A stretch of 64,000 nt of DNA from Duganella fentianensis (lineage in GTDB: Bacteria > Pseudomonadota > Gammaproteobacteria > Burkholderiales > Burkholderiaceae_D). The translations under genes were made by a program, and so were the position numbers. The first letter of the stretch is position 1; each line of letters opens with the position of its first letter. The DNA is taken from NCBI RefSeq assembly GCF_009857835.1, contig NZ_WWCL01000004.1, forward strand, positions 496,001 through 560,000, read 5' to 3'. The notes under the pieces were generated by a model. That model was not told the DNA's origin. It saw only the letters and a list, made by a program, of their open reading frames with translations, and ran no database searches. Below, piece after piece: positions 1-8,088 of the stretch.

Positions 1-1
1 G

Positions 2-1036
2 ACCGCGACCCTGACTGCGCGCGAGAGCGCCCGTTTGCTGGAGCTGATGGTGCGGCTGCGCGAGCGCGGTGTGGCCATGCTGCTGGTCTCGCACCATCTG
101 CAGGAACTGTTTGCCGTGTGCGACCGCGTGACGGTACTGCGCAATGGCCGCACGGTGGCCACGCACGCCATGGCCGACGTCACGCCGCATACGCTGGTGC
201 AGCTGATGGCGGGGCGCGAGGTGCCGGCGCTGCCGGCCCGGGTCCAGGTATGCACGGTTACGGCGCCCCGGCCGCCGGCCCTGAGCGTGGAAGGGCTGCG
301 CTTCCGCGCTCAGGCGCCCGGCAAATCCATACGTCTGGCCGTGCAGCGTGGCGAGATCGTCGGCATCGCCGGCCTGGTTGGCAGCGGCCGCACGGAAACC
401 CTGCGCGCCATTGCCGGTGCCGACCCCATGGCGGCCGGACGCCTGCTGCGCGACGGCCAGCCGGTAACGGTGGCCAGACCGGCCGATGCCATCGCGCACG
501 GCATCTGTCTGGTGACGGAAGACCGCCGCCACGAAGGCCTGATGCTCGATCTGCCGCTGCGCGCCAATCTGTCGCTGGCCACGCTGGGTGATTATGCCCG
601 CGCCGGCTGGCTGCAGCGGGGGCGCGAAGCGGCTGCCGCTGCAGCCATGGGCCGGGCGCTGCAGATACGCATGAGCAGCATCGAGCAGACGCCGCGTACC
701 CTGTCCGGCGGCAACCAGCAAAAGGTGGTGCTGGGCAAATGGCTGCTGCGCGATCCGGCCGTGCTGCTCTTGGATGAACCGACGCGCGGAGTGGACGTGG
801 TGGCGCGCGCCGAAATTCACCGTCTGCTGCTGACGGCAGCGGGCGAGGGCAAGGCGCTGCTGGTGGCGTCGTCCGATCTGGCCGAACTGATGGAAATCGC
901 CGACCGCATCATCGTGCTGTCGCGCGGCGCCGTGGCCGGCGAGGTGGCACGCGCCGATTTCGATGAAACCCGCATACTCGCGCTGGCTTATAGCGAACTG
1001 ATGAATACTGGAGTAGCTGATGTTGCAACCCTCTGA
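2..1036 (+). CDS. rbsA: Sugar ABC transporter ATP-binding protein, RbsA type (5' truncated)
   Basis: C-terminal two thirds of a double-ATPase subunit of the ribose/xylose importer family; the reading frame is open from base 2, so the gene begins outside the window. The end of the first ATPase domain is visible (switch motif LLVSHHLQEL). The complete second domain has a P-loop GLVGSGRTET whose usual Lys is Arg, which is normal for the second RbsA domain. It also has signature LSGGNQQKV and Walker B LLLDEPTRGVD. It would power uptake of a pentose or similar sugar with the permease that overlaps it by 17 bases. The ribose assignment rests on the downstream ribokinase; the substrate is inferred. 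Confidence 0.93.
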   Translation, partial: TATLTARESARLLELMVRLRERGVAMLLVSHHLQELFAVCDRVTVLRNGRTVATHAMADVTPHTLVQLMAGREVPALPARVQVCTVTAPRPPALSVEGLRFRAQAPGKSIRLAVQRGEIVGIAGLVGSGRTETLRAIAGADPMAAGRLLRDGQPVTVARPADAIAHGICLVTEDRRHEGLMLDLPLRANLSLATLGDYARAGWLQRGREAAAAAAMGRALQIRMSSIEQTPRTLSGGNQQKVVLGKWLLRDPAVLLLDEPTRGVDVVARAEIHRLLLTAAGEGKALLVASSDLAELMEIADRIIVLSRGAVAGEVARADFDETRILALAYSELMNTGVADVATL

Positions 1037-2021
1037 AATGATCCCGGCGCGGACCAGTCCGGTGCCGGCCGGCCTGCAGCGCTTGCTGCGCGAATCCGGC
1101 ATCGCGCTGGCCCTGCTATTGCTGATCGCCGTATTCTCCGTGCTGTCGCCGCTGTTCCTGACGGCGGATAACGTCAGCAATATCTTTACCCAGATCGCCA
1201 TCAATATCTGTCTGGCGGTAGGCATGACGTTTGTGGTGCTGATCGGCGGCATCGACCTGTCCGTCGGTTCGCTGACGGCCTTGTGTGCCGTGGTGGCGGG
1301 CAGCATCCTCAAGCTCGACAGCCTGAGTATAGGCGCGGCCATAGCGCTGGCGGTGGTGGCCAGTATCGCGCTCGGCGCCGTGTGCGGCCTGATCAACGGC
1401 ACTGTGGCCAGCTACTGGGGCGTGCCGTCGTTCATCGTCACGCTGGGCATGCTCTATGTCGCGCGCGGCGCCGCGCTGCAATGGACCGAGGCCCGTTCCA
1501 TCTACGAATTCCCCGACCTGTTCAACGAATTCGGTACGGCCAGCGTGGCCGGCCTGCCGGCGCCGTTTCTGGTGGCGCTGGCGCTGGTGCTGCTGGCCTG
1601 GGTGGTGCTGACCCGCACCGTATTCGGCCGTATCATTTACGCCATAGGCAATAATGAAGAAGCCGTGCGGCTGGCCGGTCACGACACGTTCCGTTATAAG
1701 ATTCTGGCCTATACGATATGCGGCGCTGCCGTGGGAGTGGCGGCCGTGCTGTACATGACGCGGCTGACGGTGGCCAGCCCCATACTGGGCGTGGGTTTCG
1801 AGCTTAACGCCATCGCTGCCGTGGTGATAGGCGGCACCAGTCTGGCCGGCGGCCGCGGTTCCATCATCGGCACGCTGCTGGGCGCCTGCATCATCGGGGT
1901 GCTGGCCAATGGGCTGGTGCTGGTGGAAGTGGGCGACTTCGTACGGCAGATGATCACCGGAGTGGTGATCATCCTCGCGGTCGTACTCGATACCTATCGT
2001 TTGAAAAAAGCCGCCCGATAA
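1020..2021 (+). CDS. rbsC: Sugar ABC transporter permease, RbsC type
   Basis: Integral membrane permease of the BPD_transp_2 family, 333 aa, the usual RbsC length. About eight to ten hydrophobic segments are visible, with the family motif VVLIGGIDLSVGS near residue 75 and a C-terminal GGTSLAGGRGS loop that contacts the ATPase. It overlaps the upstream ATPase gene by 17 bases, so the two are translationally coupled. A second ATG six codons in (1038) is an alternative start. No periplasmic binding protein gene follows; it must lie upstream of the window or elsewhere. Confidence 0.93.
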   Translation: MLQPSEMIPARTSPVPAGLQRLLRESGIALALLLLIAVFSVLSPLFLTADNVSNIFTQIAINICLAVGMTFVVLIGGIDLSVGSLTALCAVVAGSILKLDSLSIGAAIALAVVASIALGAVCGLINGTVASYWGVPSFIVTLGMLYVARGAALQWTEARSIYEFPDLFNEFGTASVAGLPAPFLVALALVLLAWVVLTRTVFGRIIYAIGNNEEAVRLAGHDTFRYKILAYTICGAAVGVAAVLYMTRLTVASPILGVGFELNAIAAVVIGGTSLAGGRGSIIGTLLGACIIGVLANGLVLVEVGDFVRQMITGVVIILAVVLDTYRLKKAAR

Positions 2022-2096
2022 AGCCGGGCTGGCAGCGGGCCGGCAGGGGGCTGACCCGTTCTATCAATTAATTCGCAGGGAAGTGAGCAGCAGTCT

Positions 2097-3116
2097 ATGG
2101 CCAATATCAAGGATGTCGCGCTCCGCGCCGGGGTGTCCGTTTCGACCGTTTCGCATGTGGTCAACGGCACCCGCTTTGTCAGCAAGGAGGCGCGTGAAAG
2201 CGTGGAGGAGGCCGTTCGTGTGCTCGGTTATGTGCCCAGCGCCGTAGCGCGTAGCCTCAAGAGCAATAACACGCGCACCTTCGGCATGGTGATACCGAAT
2301 AATTCCAACCCCTATTTTGCCGAGATCATCCAGGGCGTCGAAGAGCGCTGCTATGCGGCCGGCTACAACGTCATCATCTGCAATTCCAACGACGATCCGG
2401 AACGCCAGGCCTCGTACATCCGGGTGCTGGCGGAAAAGCGCGTCGACGGCCTGATTCTGGTGGTGGCGGGCAGCGATGAAATGGTCCGTGCCACCATAGG
2501 CGAACTGAGTATCCCGCTGGTGCTGCTGGACCGCGCCGTGACCGATCTGAATTGCGATCTGGTGGAAGTCGATCACACGGCCGGCGGCCTGATCGCCACC
2601 CGCCACCTGCTCGAACTGGGCCACCCGCGGGTGGCCTGCATCAGTGGTCCGTCGGGCCTGTCGCCCAGTTCGCAGCGCAATGCCGGCTGGAAGCAGGCAC
2701 TGGCCGAAGCCGGTGTGCAGCGCCGCGACTGCGATCTGGTGCGCGGAGATTTCACCCCGGGCGGCGGCTATCTGGCCATGCAGCAGCTGCTGCGCGCGAG
2801 CCCGCCACCCAGCGCCGTCTTCGTATGCAATGACCTGATGGCGATCGGTGCGCTGACGGCGGCACGCGAGGCCGGCGTGCGCGTGCCCGAGCAACTGTCC
2901 ATCGTCGGCTTCGACGATATCGAACTGGCCGCCTACTCGGCGCCGCCGCTATCGACCGTGGTCCAGCCCAAGCTGACCATAGGTACGCTGGCGGCCGAGC
3001 TGTTGCTGGAGCGGGTGGAAGCCCAGCGTGCCACGCCGCGCCATGTGGTGCTGGCGCCCGCGCTGAAAAGCCGGGCCTCGGCCGCGCCCTATGGCGGCGC
3101 CGGGGAGCCGGCATGA
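2097..3116 (+). CDS. rbsR: LacI-family transcriptional regulator (RbsR-like)
   Basis: 339 aa repressor. The N-terminus has the LacI helix-turn-helix (IKDVALRAGVSVSTVSHVVN, residues 3-22) and a hinge region (SAVARSLK). The rest is a periplasmic-binding-protein-like effector domain ending near residue 335. It probably responds to ribose or a related sugar and controls the surrounding transport and kinase genes. It sits 75 bases after the permease and overlaps the ribokinase gene by four bases (ATGA), so it is co-transcribed with what it likely regulates. A GGGAAG ribosome binding site precedes the start. The effector is inferred from context only. Confidence 0.93.
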   Translation: MANIKDVALRAGVSVSTVSHVVNGTRFVSKEARESVEEAVRVLGYVPSAVARSLKSNNTRTFGMVIPNNSNPYFAEIIQGVEERCYAAGYNVIICNSNDDPERQASYIRVLAEKRVDGLILVVAGSDEMVRATIGELSIPLVLLDRAVTDLNCDLVEVDHTAGGLIATRHLLELGHPRVACISGPSGLSPSSQRNAGWKQALAEAGVQRRDCDLVRGDFTPGGGYLAMQQLLRASPPPSAVFVCNDLMAIGALTAAREAGVRVPEQLSIVGFDDIELAAYSAPPLSTVVQPKLTIGTLAAELLLERVEAQRATPRHVVLAPALKSRASAAPYGGAGEPA

Positions 3117-4045
3117 TGCCAGGCCTGCCTGCCGTGGCGGCGGGCCGGCCGGTGGTGGTGGTCGGCTCGCTGAATATGGATCTGGTGTTCCGTGTGCCGC
3201 GCATGCCGGTTGCTGGCGAAACGCTGCAAGGTCATGGCTATGTGACGGCACCGGGCGGCAAGGGCGCCAATCAGGCCGTGGCCTGCGCCCGTATGGGCTG
3301 CGCCGTTGCGCTGATAGGCCAGACCGGCCAGGATGGCTATGGCGATGCGCTGTGCGCCAGCCTGCGCGCGAATGGCGTCGACATTGCCCGGGTGGGCCGG
3401 ACCGCTGCAGCCGCAACAGGCGTGGCGGTGATACTGGTGGAAGATCAGGGCCGCAACCGCATCGTGCTGGCGGCCGGCGCCAACGGCTTGCTGGGTGCCG
3501 CCGATATCGATGCGGCCGGCGCGCTGATCGCGACTGCCGCCCTGCTGATCGTGCAGCTGGAAGTGCCGCTCGATGCGGTGCTGCAGGCCATGCGCCTGGC
3601 TGCTGCGGCCGGGGTGCCGGTGCTGCTCAACCCGGCGCCGGCGCAGGATTTGCCCGAGCAGTTCTGGCCCCTGATCGATATTCTGGTGCCCAACGAGAGC
3701 GAAGCGGCTTTGCTGACGGGGCTGGACGTGACGGATGTGCCCAGCGCCTGTCTGGCAGCAGCGCGCTTGCATGCGCGCGGCGCACGCCGCGTGCTGGTCA
3801 CGCTTAGCGACAAGGGCGTGGTACTGCTGGACGAACACGGCGCGCGCCATCTGCCGGCGCGCGCTGTCAGTGCCGTCGATACCACGGCGGCCGGCGACAC
3901 TTTTATCGGCGCGCTGGCGACGGCGCTATGCGAAGGCCAGACGCTGGATCAGGCGGCCGCTTTCGGCCAGAGCGCCAGCGCGCTGTGCGTCACGCGCGCC
4001 GGCGCCCAGCCGTCGATTCCCTACCGGCATGAGCTCACGCCCTGA
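3113..4045 (+). CDS. rbsK: Ribokinase (PfkB family)
   Basis: 310 aa sugar kinase that phosphorylates ribose at O5 for entry to the pentose phosphate pathway. Visible PfkB marks are the N-terminal GSLNMDLVFRVPRMPVAGET, the GGKGANQAVA sugar-binding loop near residue 50, and the C-terminal DTTAAGDTFIGA near residue 255. That last motif carries the catalytic Asp and anion hole; the first Gly of the usual DTTGAGD is Ala here. The length is typical. Start ATG overlaps the stop of the regulator gene by four bases. Ribose is the likeliest substrate given the RbsA/RbsC-type transporter; another pentose or nucleoside-derived sugar is possible. Confidence 0.94.
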   Translation: MMPGLPAVAAGRPVVVVGSLNMDLVFRVPRMPVAGETLQGHGYVTAPGGKGANQAVACARMGCAVALIGQTGQDGYGDALCASLRANGVDIARVGRTAAAATGVAVILVEDQGRNRIVLAAGANGLLGAADIDAAGALIATAALLIVQLEVPLDAVLQAMRLAAAAGVPVLLNPAPAQDLPEQFWPLIDILVPNESEAALLTGLDVTDVPSACLAAARLHARGARRVLVTLSDKGVVLLDEHGARHLPARAVSAVDTTAAGDTFIGALATALCEGQTLDQAAAFGQSASALCVTRAGAQPSIPYRHELTP

Positions 4046-4082
4046 GGCCGGCCATTTACCCCACCCGAGAAAGGAAACCGTT

Positions 4083-5000
4083 ATGCCCAGCCCCTTGCGC
4101 CTTCCCTCTACTGCCCGCCTGTTGCGGCTAGGCCTGGCCGCCGGCTTGTGCTGCCTGTACGCCATGCATGGCGCGGCGGGTGCCCAGACGCTGGCGTTCG
4201 ATGTGATGTCTTTCAATGTGCGGGTGCCGGTCGATCCGCCGCCGCATGACTGGGCTGCGCGCCAGCCCCGTGTGACCGCGCTGGTGCGCCAGCAGCGGCC
4301 GGACTTTCTGGGCTTGCAGGAAGCCTTGCCGGCCATGGTCGCCGACCTGCAGGCGGCGCTGGACGAATATGCCAGCACCGGCCGCGGGCGCGACAACGAT
4401 AGCGGCGGCGAGGGCGTTCAGATCTTCTACCGCAAGGACCGCTGGGAACTCGATCTGGCCGACCAGGGCACCTTCCAGCTTTCCTCCACGCCCGAGATCG
4501 CGGGCTCCAATGACTGGGGCATGCAGTGGCCCCGCATCGTGACCTGGGCGCATCTGCGCGAGCGTGCCAGCGGACGTGGCCTGTATATCTACAACACCCA
4601 TTTCCCGCTGAAGCCGGAAGAGCGCGAGCGTTCGGCGCGACTGCTGGCCCAGAAGGTGGCAGCGCGCAAGCATGGCGCCGACCCGGTGGTGCTGACGGGC
4701 GATCTGAATGCCTGCGAGCAGGAGGCGGCCGTGCGTCACCTGCTGGGTCAGGAAGGGGCACCGCTGGCGCTGCGCGACAGTTACCGCGTGCTGCATAGCG
4801 GTGCCGCCACGGGCAGCTTCCACGCCTTCGGCAAGGAGCCGCATCTGTGCCGGATCGATTACATCATGGCGACGCCCGAGGTGAACGTGCTGCGGGCCGA
4901 AGTAGTGGTGGACGGCCAGGATGGCAAAGGTTATGCCTCCGACCATTATGCCGTCACGGCCAGGCTGGCGCTGGACAACAAGCCGGCAGCCAGGCGCTAG
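4083..5000 (+). CDS. Exported endonuclease/exonuclease/phosphatase (EEP) family hydrolase
   Basis: 305 aa. The chosen ATG follows an AAAGGA site. It opens a signal peptide: basic residues, then a leucine-rich stretch ending near residue 33 in GAAGAQT. The frame stays open upstream but that part overlaps the ribokinase gene. The mature part shows the EEP metal-site motifs in order: SFNVRV, GLQEAL, YNTHFPL, GDLNA, and the terminal SDHYAV. The family includes phosphodiesterases, sphingomyelinases and secreted nucleases; the substrate cannot be told here. Its place 37 bases after rbsK suggests co-transcription, so release of a phosphate or sugar from an extracellular ester is plausible. Confidence 0.88.
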   Translation: MPSPLRLPSTARLLRLGLAAGLCCLYAMHGAAGAQTLAFDVMSFNVRVPVDPPPHDWAARQPRVTALVRQQRPDFLGLQEALPAMVADLQAALDEYASTGRGRDNDSGGEGVQIFYRKDRWELDLADQGTFQLSSTPEIAGSNDWGMQWPRIVTWAHLRERASGRGLYIYNTHFPLKPEERERSARLLAQKVAARKHGADPVVLTGDLNACEQEAAVRHLLGQEGAPLALRDSYRVLHSGAATGSFHAFGKEPHLCRIDYIMATPEVNVLRAEVVVDGQDGKGYASDHYAVTARLALDNKPAARR

Positions 5001-5019
5001 GGCGCAGGGGCCCGCCAGT

Positions 5020-6003
5020 TCAGGCGGGCGTCTGCTGCCAGGCCACGCAGTTGCGGCCCTGCGCCTTGGCGCGGTACAGGGCTGCATCGGCTTGGGCGAT
5101 CAGGCTCTGTTCATCCTGCTCCGGCTGCAGGCTGGCAACGCCGAACGAGGCCGTGATGTGCGGCAGCGGCAAGCGCATATCGCTGAACACCAGCGCCTGG
5201 CGCATGCGCTCGCACAGGCGCTCGGCCACGGCCACGGCGACTTTCTCGCTGGTGTCGGGCAGTAGCACCATCATTTCCTCACCGCCGTAGCGTACGGCAA
5301 AATCGGTCGGGCGCAGGGCGCTGCCCAGCACACCGGCCGCTGTGCGCAGGGCCTGATCGCCGGCCAGATGGCCGTGGGTGTCATTGAAGCGCTTGAAGTG
5401 GTCGAGATCGATCATGATCAGCGACAGCGGCACGTGCGACCCCTGCGCGGTCGCCACCATGGTGGGCAGCAGGTCGTTGAGCCAGGAGCGGTTGTACAGA
5501 TCGGTCAGGCCATCGATCATGGAGAGCTGGCGGTAGAACTCGCCCAGCTTCTGGCGCCGGCGCAGCTGCGCATTGGCGGCGCGGATGCGGAAGGACAGCA
5601 GGCGCAGCAGATTACGTGCGAGTACATGCGATTCGTCGATCAGCTGCCACACCAGCTCCGCCTTAATCATCAGCACATCGGTTTCTTCCAGCGCCGTGAT
5701 GGCATTCAGATTGGCTTCTTCGTCCAGCACGGCCTGTTCGCCCACGCTCTCGCCCGGCAGTATCTTGCTGATGGTGCCATCGGCCATGCCGGTGCGGGTA
5801 TCGGTGGCCACCGCCAGCGCGCCGCGCAGGACGATGTACAGGTGGGCGATCTGCGATTCGGCGATGCTTTCATCGGCCGCCAGCCGCATGATGGGGCAGG
5901 GGGCCAGCAGTCTGGCCATGGCGTCAGCGTCGGTGGAATTGCGCAGCAGCTGCAGATCGCTGATCTGGTAATCCGAGGCGCCGAAGGTGCTGATGTGTTT
6001 CAA
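5020..6003 (-). CDS. Diguanylate cyclase with N-terminal cyclic-nucleotide-binding domain
   Basis: 327 aa, soluble. Residues about 25-130 resemble a CRP-type cNMP-binding beta-roll (LYIVLRGALAV, GESVGEQAVL). Residues about 155-320 form a GGDEF domain with DLDHFKRFND (199-208) and active-site loop RYGGEEMM (GGEEM at 240-244). An RxxD inhibitory site (RPTD, 231-234) lies five residues before the loop, as in product-inhibited enzymes. The last loop residue is Met rather than Phe, so full activity is likely but not certain. It would make c-di-GMP from two GTP under control of a small ligand. It is a single gene, convergent with the EEP hydrolase. Confidence 0.9.
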   Translation of the reverse strand: MKHISTFGASDYQISDLQLLRNSTDADAMARLLAPCPIMRLAADESIAESQIAHLYIVLRGALAVATDTRTGMADGTISKILPGESVGEQAVLDEEANLNAITALEETDVLMIKAELVWQLIDESHVLARNLLRLLSFRIRAANAQLRRRQKLGEFYRQLSMIDGLTDLYNRSWLNDLLPTMVATAQGSHVPLSLIMIDLDHFKRFNDTHGHLAGDQALRTAAGVLGSALRPTDFAVRYGGEEMMVLLPDTSEKVAVAVAERLCERMRQALVFSDMRLPLPHITASFGVASLQPEQDEQSLIAQADAALYRAKAQGRNCVAWQQTPA

Positions 6004-6146
6004 TGTGGTCTTTCACGGTGCTAGTTGAGTCGCCCGGTCATCATAGCTGAACTGTTCGCGGCCTGGTGTAAGTTTGTTCAGGAAGTTGTTGCATGATCTA
6101 TCTGGCGGTGCTCCAATACCGCCTTTCAACCTAGGAAAAGCTCGCG

Positions 6147-6935
6147 ATGGAATGGACAGACGCGCTGGGAACGGTGCATCGTGCTGCGGCCGATGCGCGC
6201 ATCGTTACGCTAGTACCCTCGATTACGGAAATGCTGTGCGACTTCGGGCTGGCCGGCCAGCTGGTAGGACGCACGGGCTTCTGCATACATCCGAGCGAAA
6301 TCGTGCAGGACATACCCAAGGTGGGCGGCACCAAGGATGTCAATATCGACAAGATCCGCAAGCTGGCGCCCACCCATCTGGTGGTGAACATCGACGAGAA
6401 CGAAAAGCCGACCGTCGAGCAGCTGGCCGAATTCATTCCCCATGTGATCGTCACGCATCCGATCGCGCCGCGCGACAATCTGGCACTGGCGCGCCTGCTG
6501 GGCGGGGTGTTCTGCCGCGAGCCGGAAGCGGCCGCCTGGTGTGCCGATTTCGAAGCGGAATATGCGCGCCTGCGTGCCATGCCGGCGGCGCCGCCGCGCA
6601 CGGTGCTGTACTGCATCTGGCAAGACCCGTGGATGACGGTTTCGGGCGATACCTATATAGCCCGCATGCTGGCCGAAATCGGCTGGCAGCTGCCGGCGGA
6701 ATTGCAGGGCTATGCAATCCGCTATCCGGAATTTAGCTGGGCGCCGGAACTGCTGGCGCAGATCGATGGGGTGCTGCTGTCGAGCGAACCCTACCGCTTC
6801 ACGGAAGCGCATGCGGCCGTGCTGGCGCAGCAGATCGGCAAGCCGGTGCAACTGGTGGATGGGGAGATGCTGTCGTGGTATGGCAGCAGAGCGCTGCAGG
6901 GCTTGCGGTATTTGCAGGAGCTAGCAGGGCGCTAG
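6147..6935 (+). CDS. BtuF/FepB-like metal-chelate receptor domain protein without signal peptide
   Basis: 262 aa protein of the helical-backbone periplasmic-binding fold used for cobalamin or iron chelates. The N-terminus RIVTLVPSITEMLCDFGL matches the first strand and helix of that fold. A vitamin-B12-type clamp continues through VGRTGFCIHP and VGGTKDVNIDKI. There is no Sec signal or lipobox: the frame starts MEWTDALGT, so the product looks cytoplasmic. No ABC permease or ATPase is adjacent. Such solitary cytoplasmic copies are known in proteobacteria and may act as sensors or chaperones; the role here is unknown. Confidence 0.8.
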   Translation: MEWTDALGTVHRAAADARIVTLVPSITEMLCDFGLAGQLVGRTGFCIHPSEIVQDIPKVGGTKDVNIDKIRKLAPTHLVVNIDENEKPTVEQLAEFIPHVIVTHPIAPRDNLALARLLGGVFCREPEAAAWCADFEAEYARLRAMPAAPPRTVLYCIWQDPWMTVSGDTYIARMLAEIGWQLPAELQGYAIRYPEFSWAPELLAQIDGVLLSSEPYRFTEAHAAVLAQQIGKPVQLVDGEMLSWYGSRALQGLRYLQELAGR

Positions 6936-6962
6936 CTCCGTGACGGGCTGACAGGCCGGAGT

Positions 6963-7313
6963 TTATTCGGCGTCGGCTTCGATGGCTACGCCGTTGTGGC
7001 GTTTATCCTGCAGGCGACCCAGAGCGCTATCGACCGCGCGTTTGAGTTTTTCGGCAGCACCGGCTATGGCCTGATGCAGGGTGGCAGCGTGGTCGCTGAC
7101 AGCGATCGGTTGCAGACCCGTGACGCGGGCTTCCAGCATGCAGCGGTTGTCGCCGTCGGCAGATTTCTGGACCAGATTGTCGCTCAGATGCACTTCGACG
7201 CGATTGATTTGTTCGCCGAATCGTTGGAGCGCATTCTTCACGACAGTTTGTACGTGCTCATCGAGACCGGCATGACGTTCGATGGTTTTGTCGGCATGGA
7301 TAATGATTTGCAT
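6963..7313 (-). CDS. Ribosome hibernation-promoting factor, HPF/RaiA family
   Basis: 116 aa, the short form of the family, which binds the 30S decoding region and silences ribosomes in stationary phase. The N-terminal strand MQIIIHADKTIE, the basic helix, VEVHLSDN and the final amphipathic helix (HQAIAGAAEKLKRAVDSAL) fit the beta-alpha-beta-beta-beta-alpha fold. It lacks the long-form C-terminal dimerisation domain. It is a lone gene convergent with the BtuF-like gene, not next to rpoN, so this is probably an additional family member rather than the canonical hpf. Confidence 0.85.
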   Translation of the reverse strand: MQIIIHADKTIERHAGLDEHVQTVVKNALQRFGEQINRVEVHLSDNLVQKSADGDNRCMLEARVTGLQPIAVSDHAATLHQAIAGAAEKLKRAVDSALGRLQDKRHNGVAIEADAE

Positions 7314-7416
7314 ATGCTTGCTCCTTGTTGTTGAACTGCGATTTCATCTTACTCCTTTTTTGCTCAGGTGGGCGCTTAGGCCGGACTTAAGCAGTGCGCG
7401 CAAGCGCCGGGCAAGT

Positions 7417-8088
7417 TCAGGCGTTGATCAGCGAAGCGCCGATATTGATCGACAGGCCCAGCACGGCCAGGTTGTAGAAGAAGCACAGCACCGACTGGCC
7501 CAGCACGACTTTACGTAGCTCGCGGCTGTGGATGCTCACATCGGCCGTCTGTGCCGCCACGCTGATGGTGAACGAGAAGTACAGGAAATCCCAGTAGTTG
7601 GGCACCAGATTCTGGTCGGGGAATTGCAGCACGGGCGGGCTGTTTTCGCCGTTGCTGTGATTGATGTAAAACAGATGGGCATAGTGCGAGCAGAACATGG
7701 TGCCTATCATGAACCACGAGCCGGCCAGCGTCAGCACCACGAAACCATAGTGGTACCACATGTCCTTGGGCGGTGCGTCTTTCAGTACCGACAGCTGCGA
7801 GATGATGGCGGCCAGACTGGCCAGTATCAGCAGCGACAGCATGCTCAAAATGACGGGGCCTTTTTCATCCTGACGGCAGGCCGTGCGGCGGATATCGTGA
7901 TGGTCGGCGCGCGCCATCATCACGGCCATCATCAGCAGATAGCTCCATACCGTGGCATTCCACGCCGTCAGCAAACGGGTCAGCACCGGCCAGCTGGCCG
8001 GAAGCAGCAGGCCGGTGGCCGCACCCAGCGCCAGCGCGGCGCTCAGGTGCGGGCGGGTATGGATGATGCGCGGCAGCGGCAGGCTCAT
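7417..8088 (-). CDS. DUF1345 family membrane protein
   Basis: 223 aa. I chose the ATG at 8088 because it has a near-perfect AAGGAGG site and overlaps the stop of the upstream MFS gene by four bases (ATGA); a longer frame exists but lies inside the MFS gene. About five transmembrane segments are visible. The segment near residue 175 (YWDFLYFSFTISVAAQTADV) resembles a potassium-channel pore helix plus filter-like loop, a known feature of DUF1345 proteins. The function is not established. Coupling to the MFS gene suggests shared regulation. Confidence 0.85.
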   Translation of the reverse strand: MSLPLPRIIHTRPHLSAALALGAATGLLLPASWPVLTRLLTAWNATVWSYLLMMAVMMARADHHDIRRTACRQDEKGPVILSMLSLLILASLAAIISQLSVLKDAPPKDMWYHYGFVVLTLAGSWFMIGTMFCSHYAHLFYINHSNGENSPPVLQFPDQNLVPNYWDFLYFSFTISVAAQTADVSIHSRELRKVVLGQSVLCFFYNLAVLGLSINIGASLINA

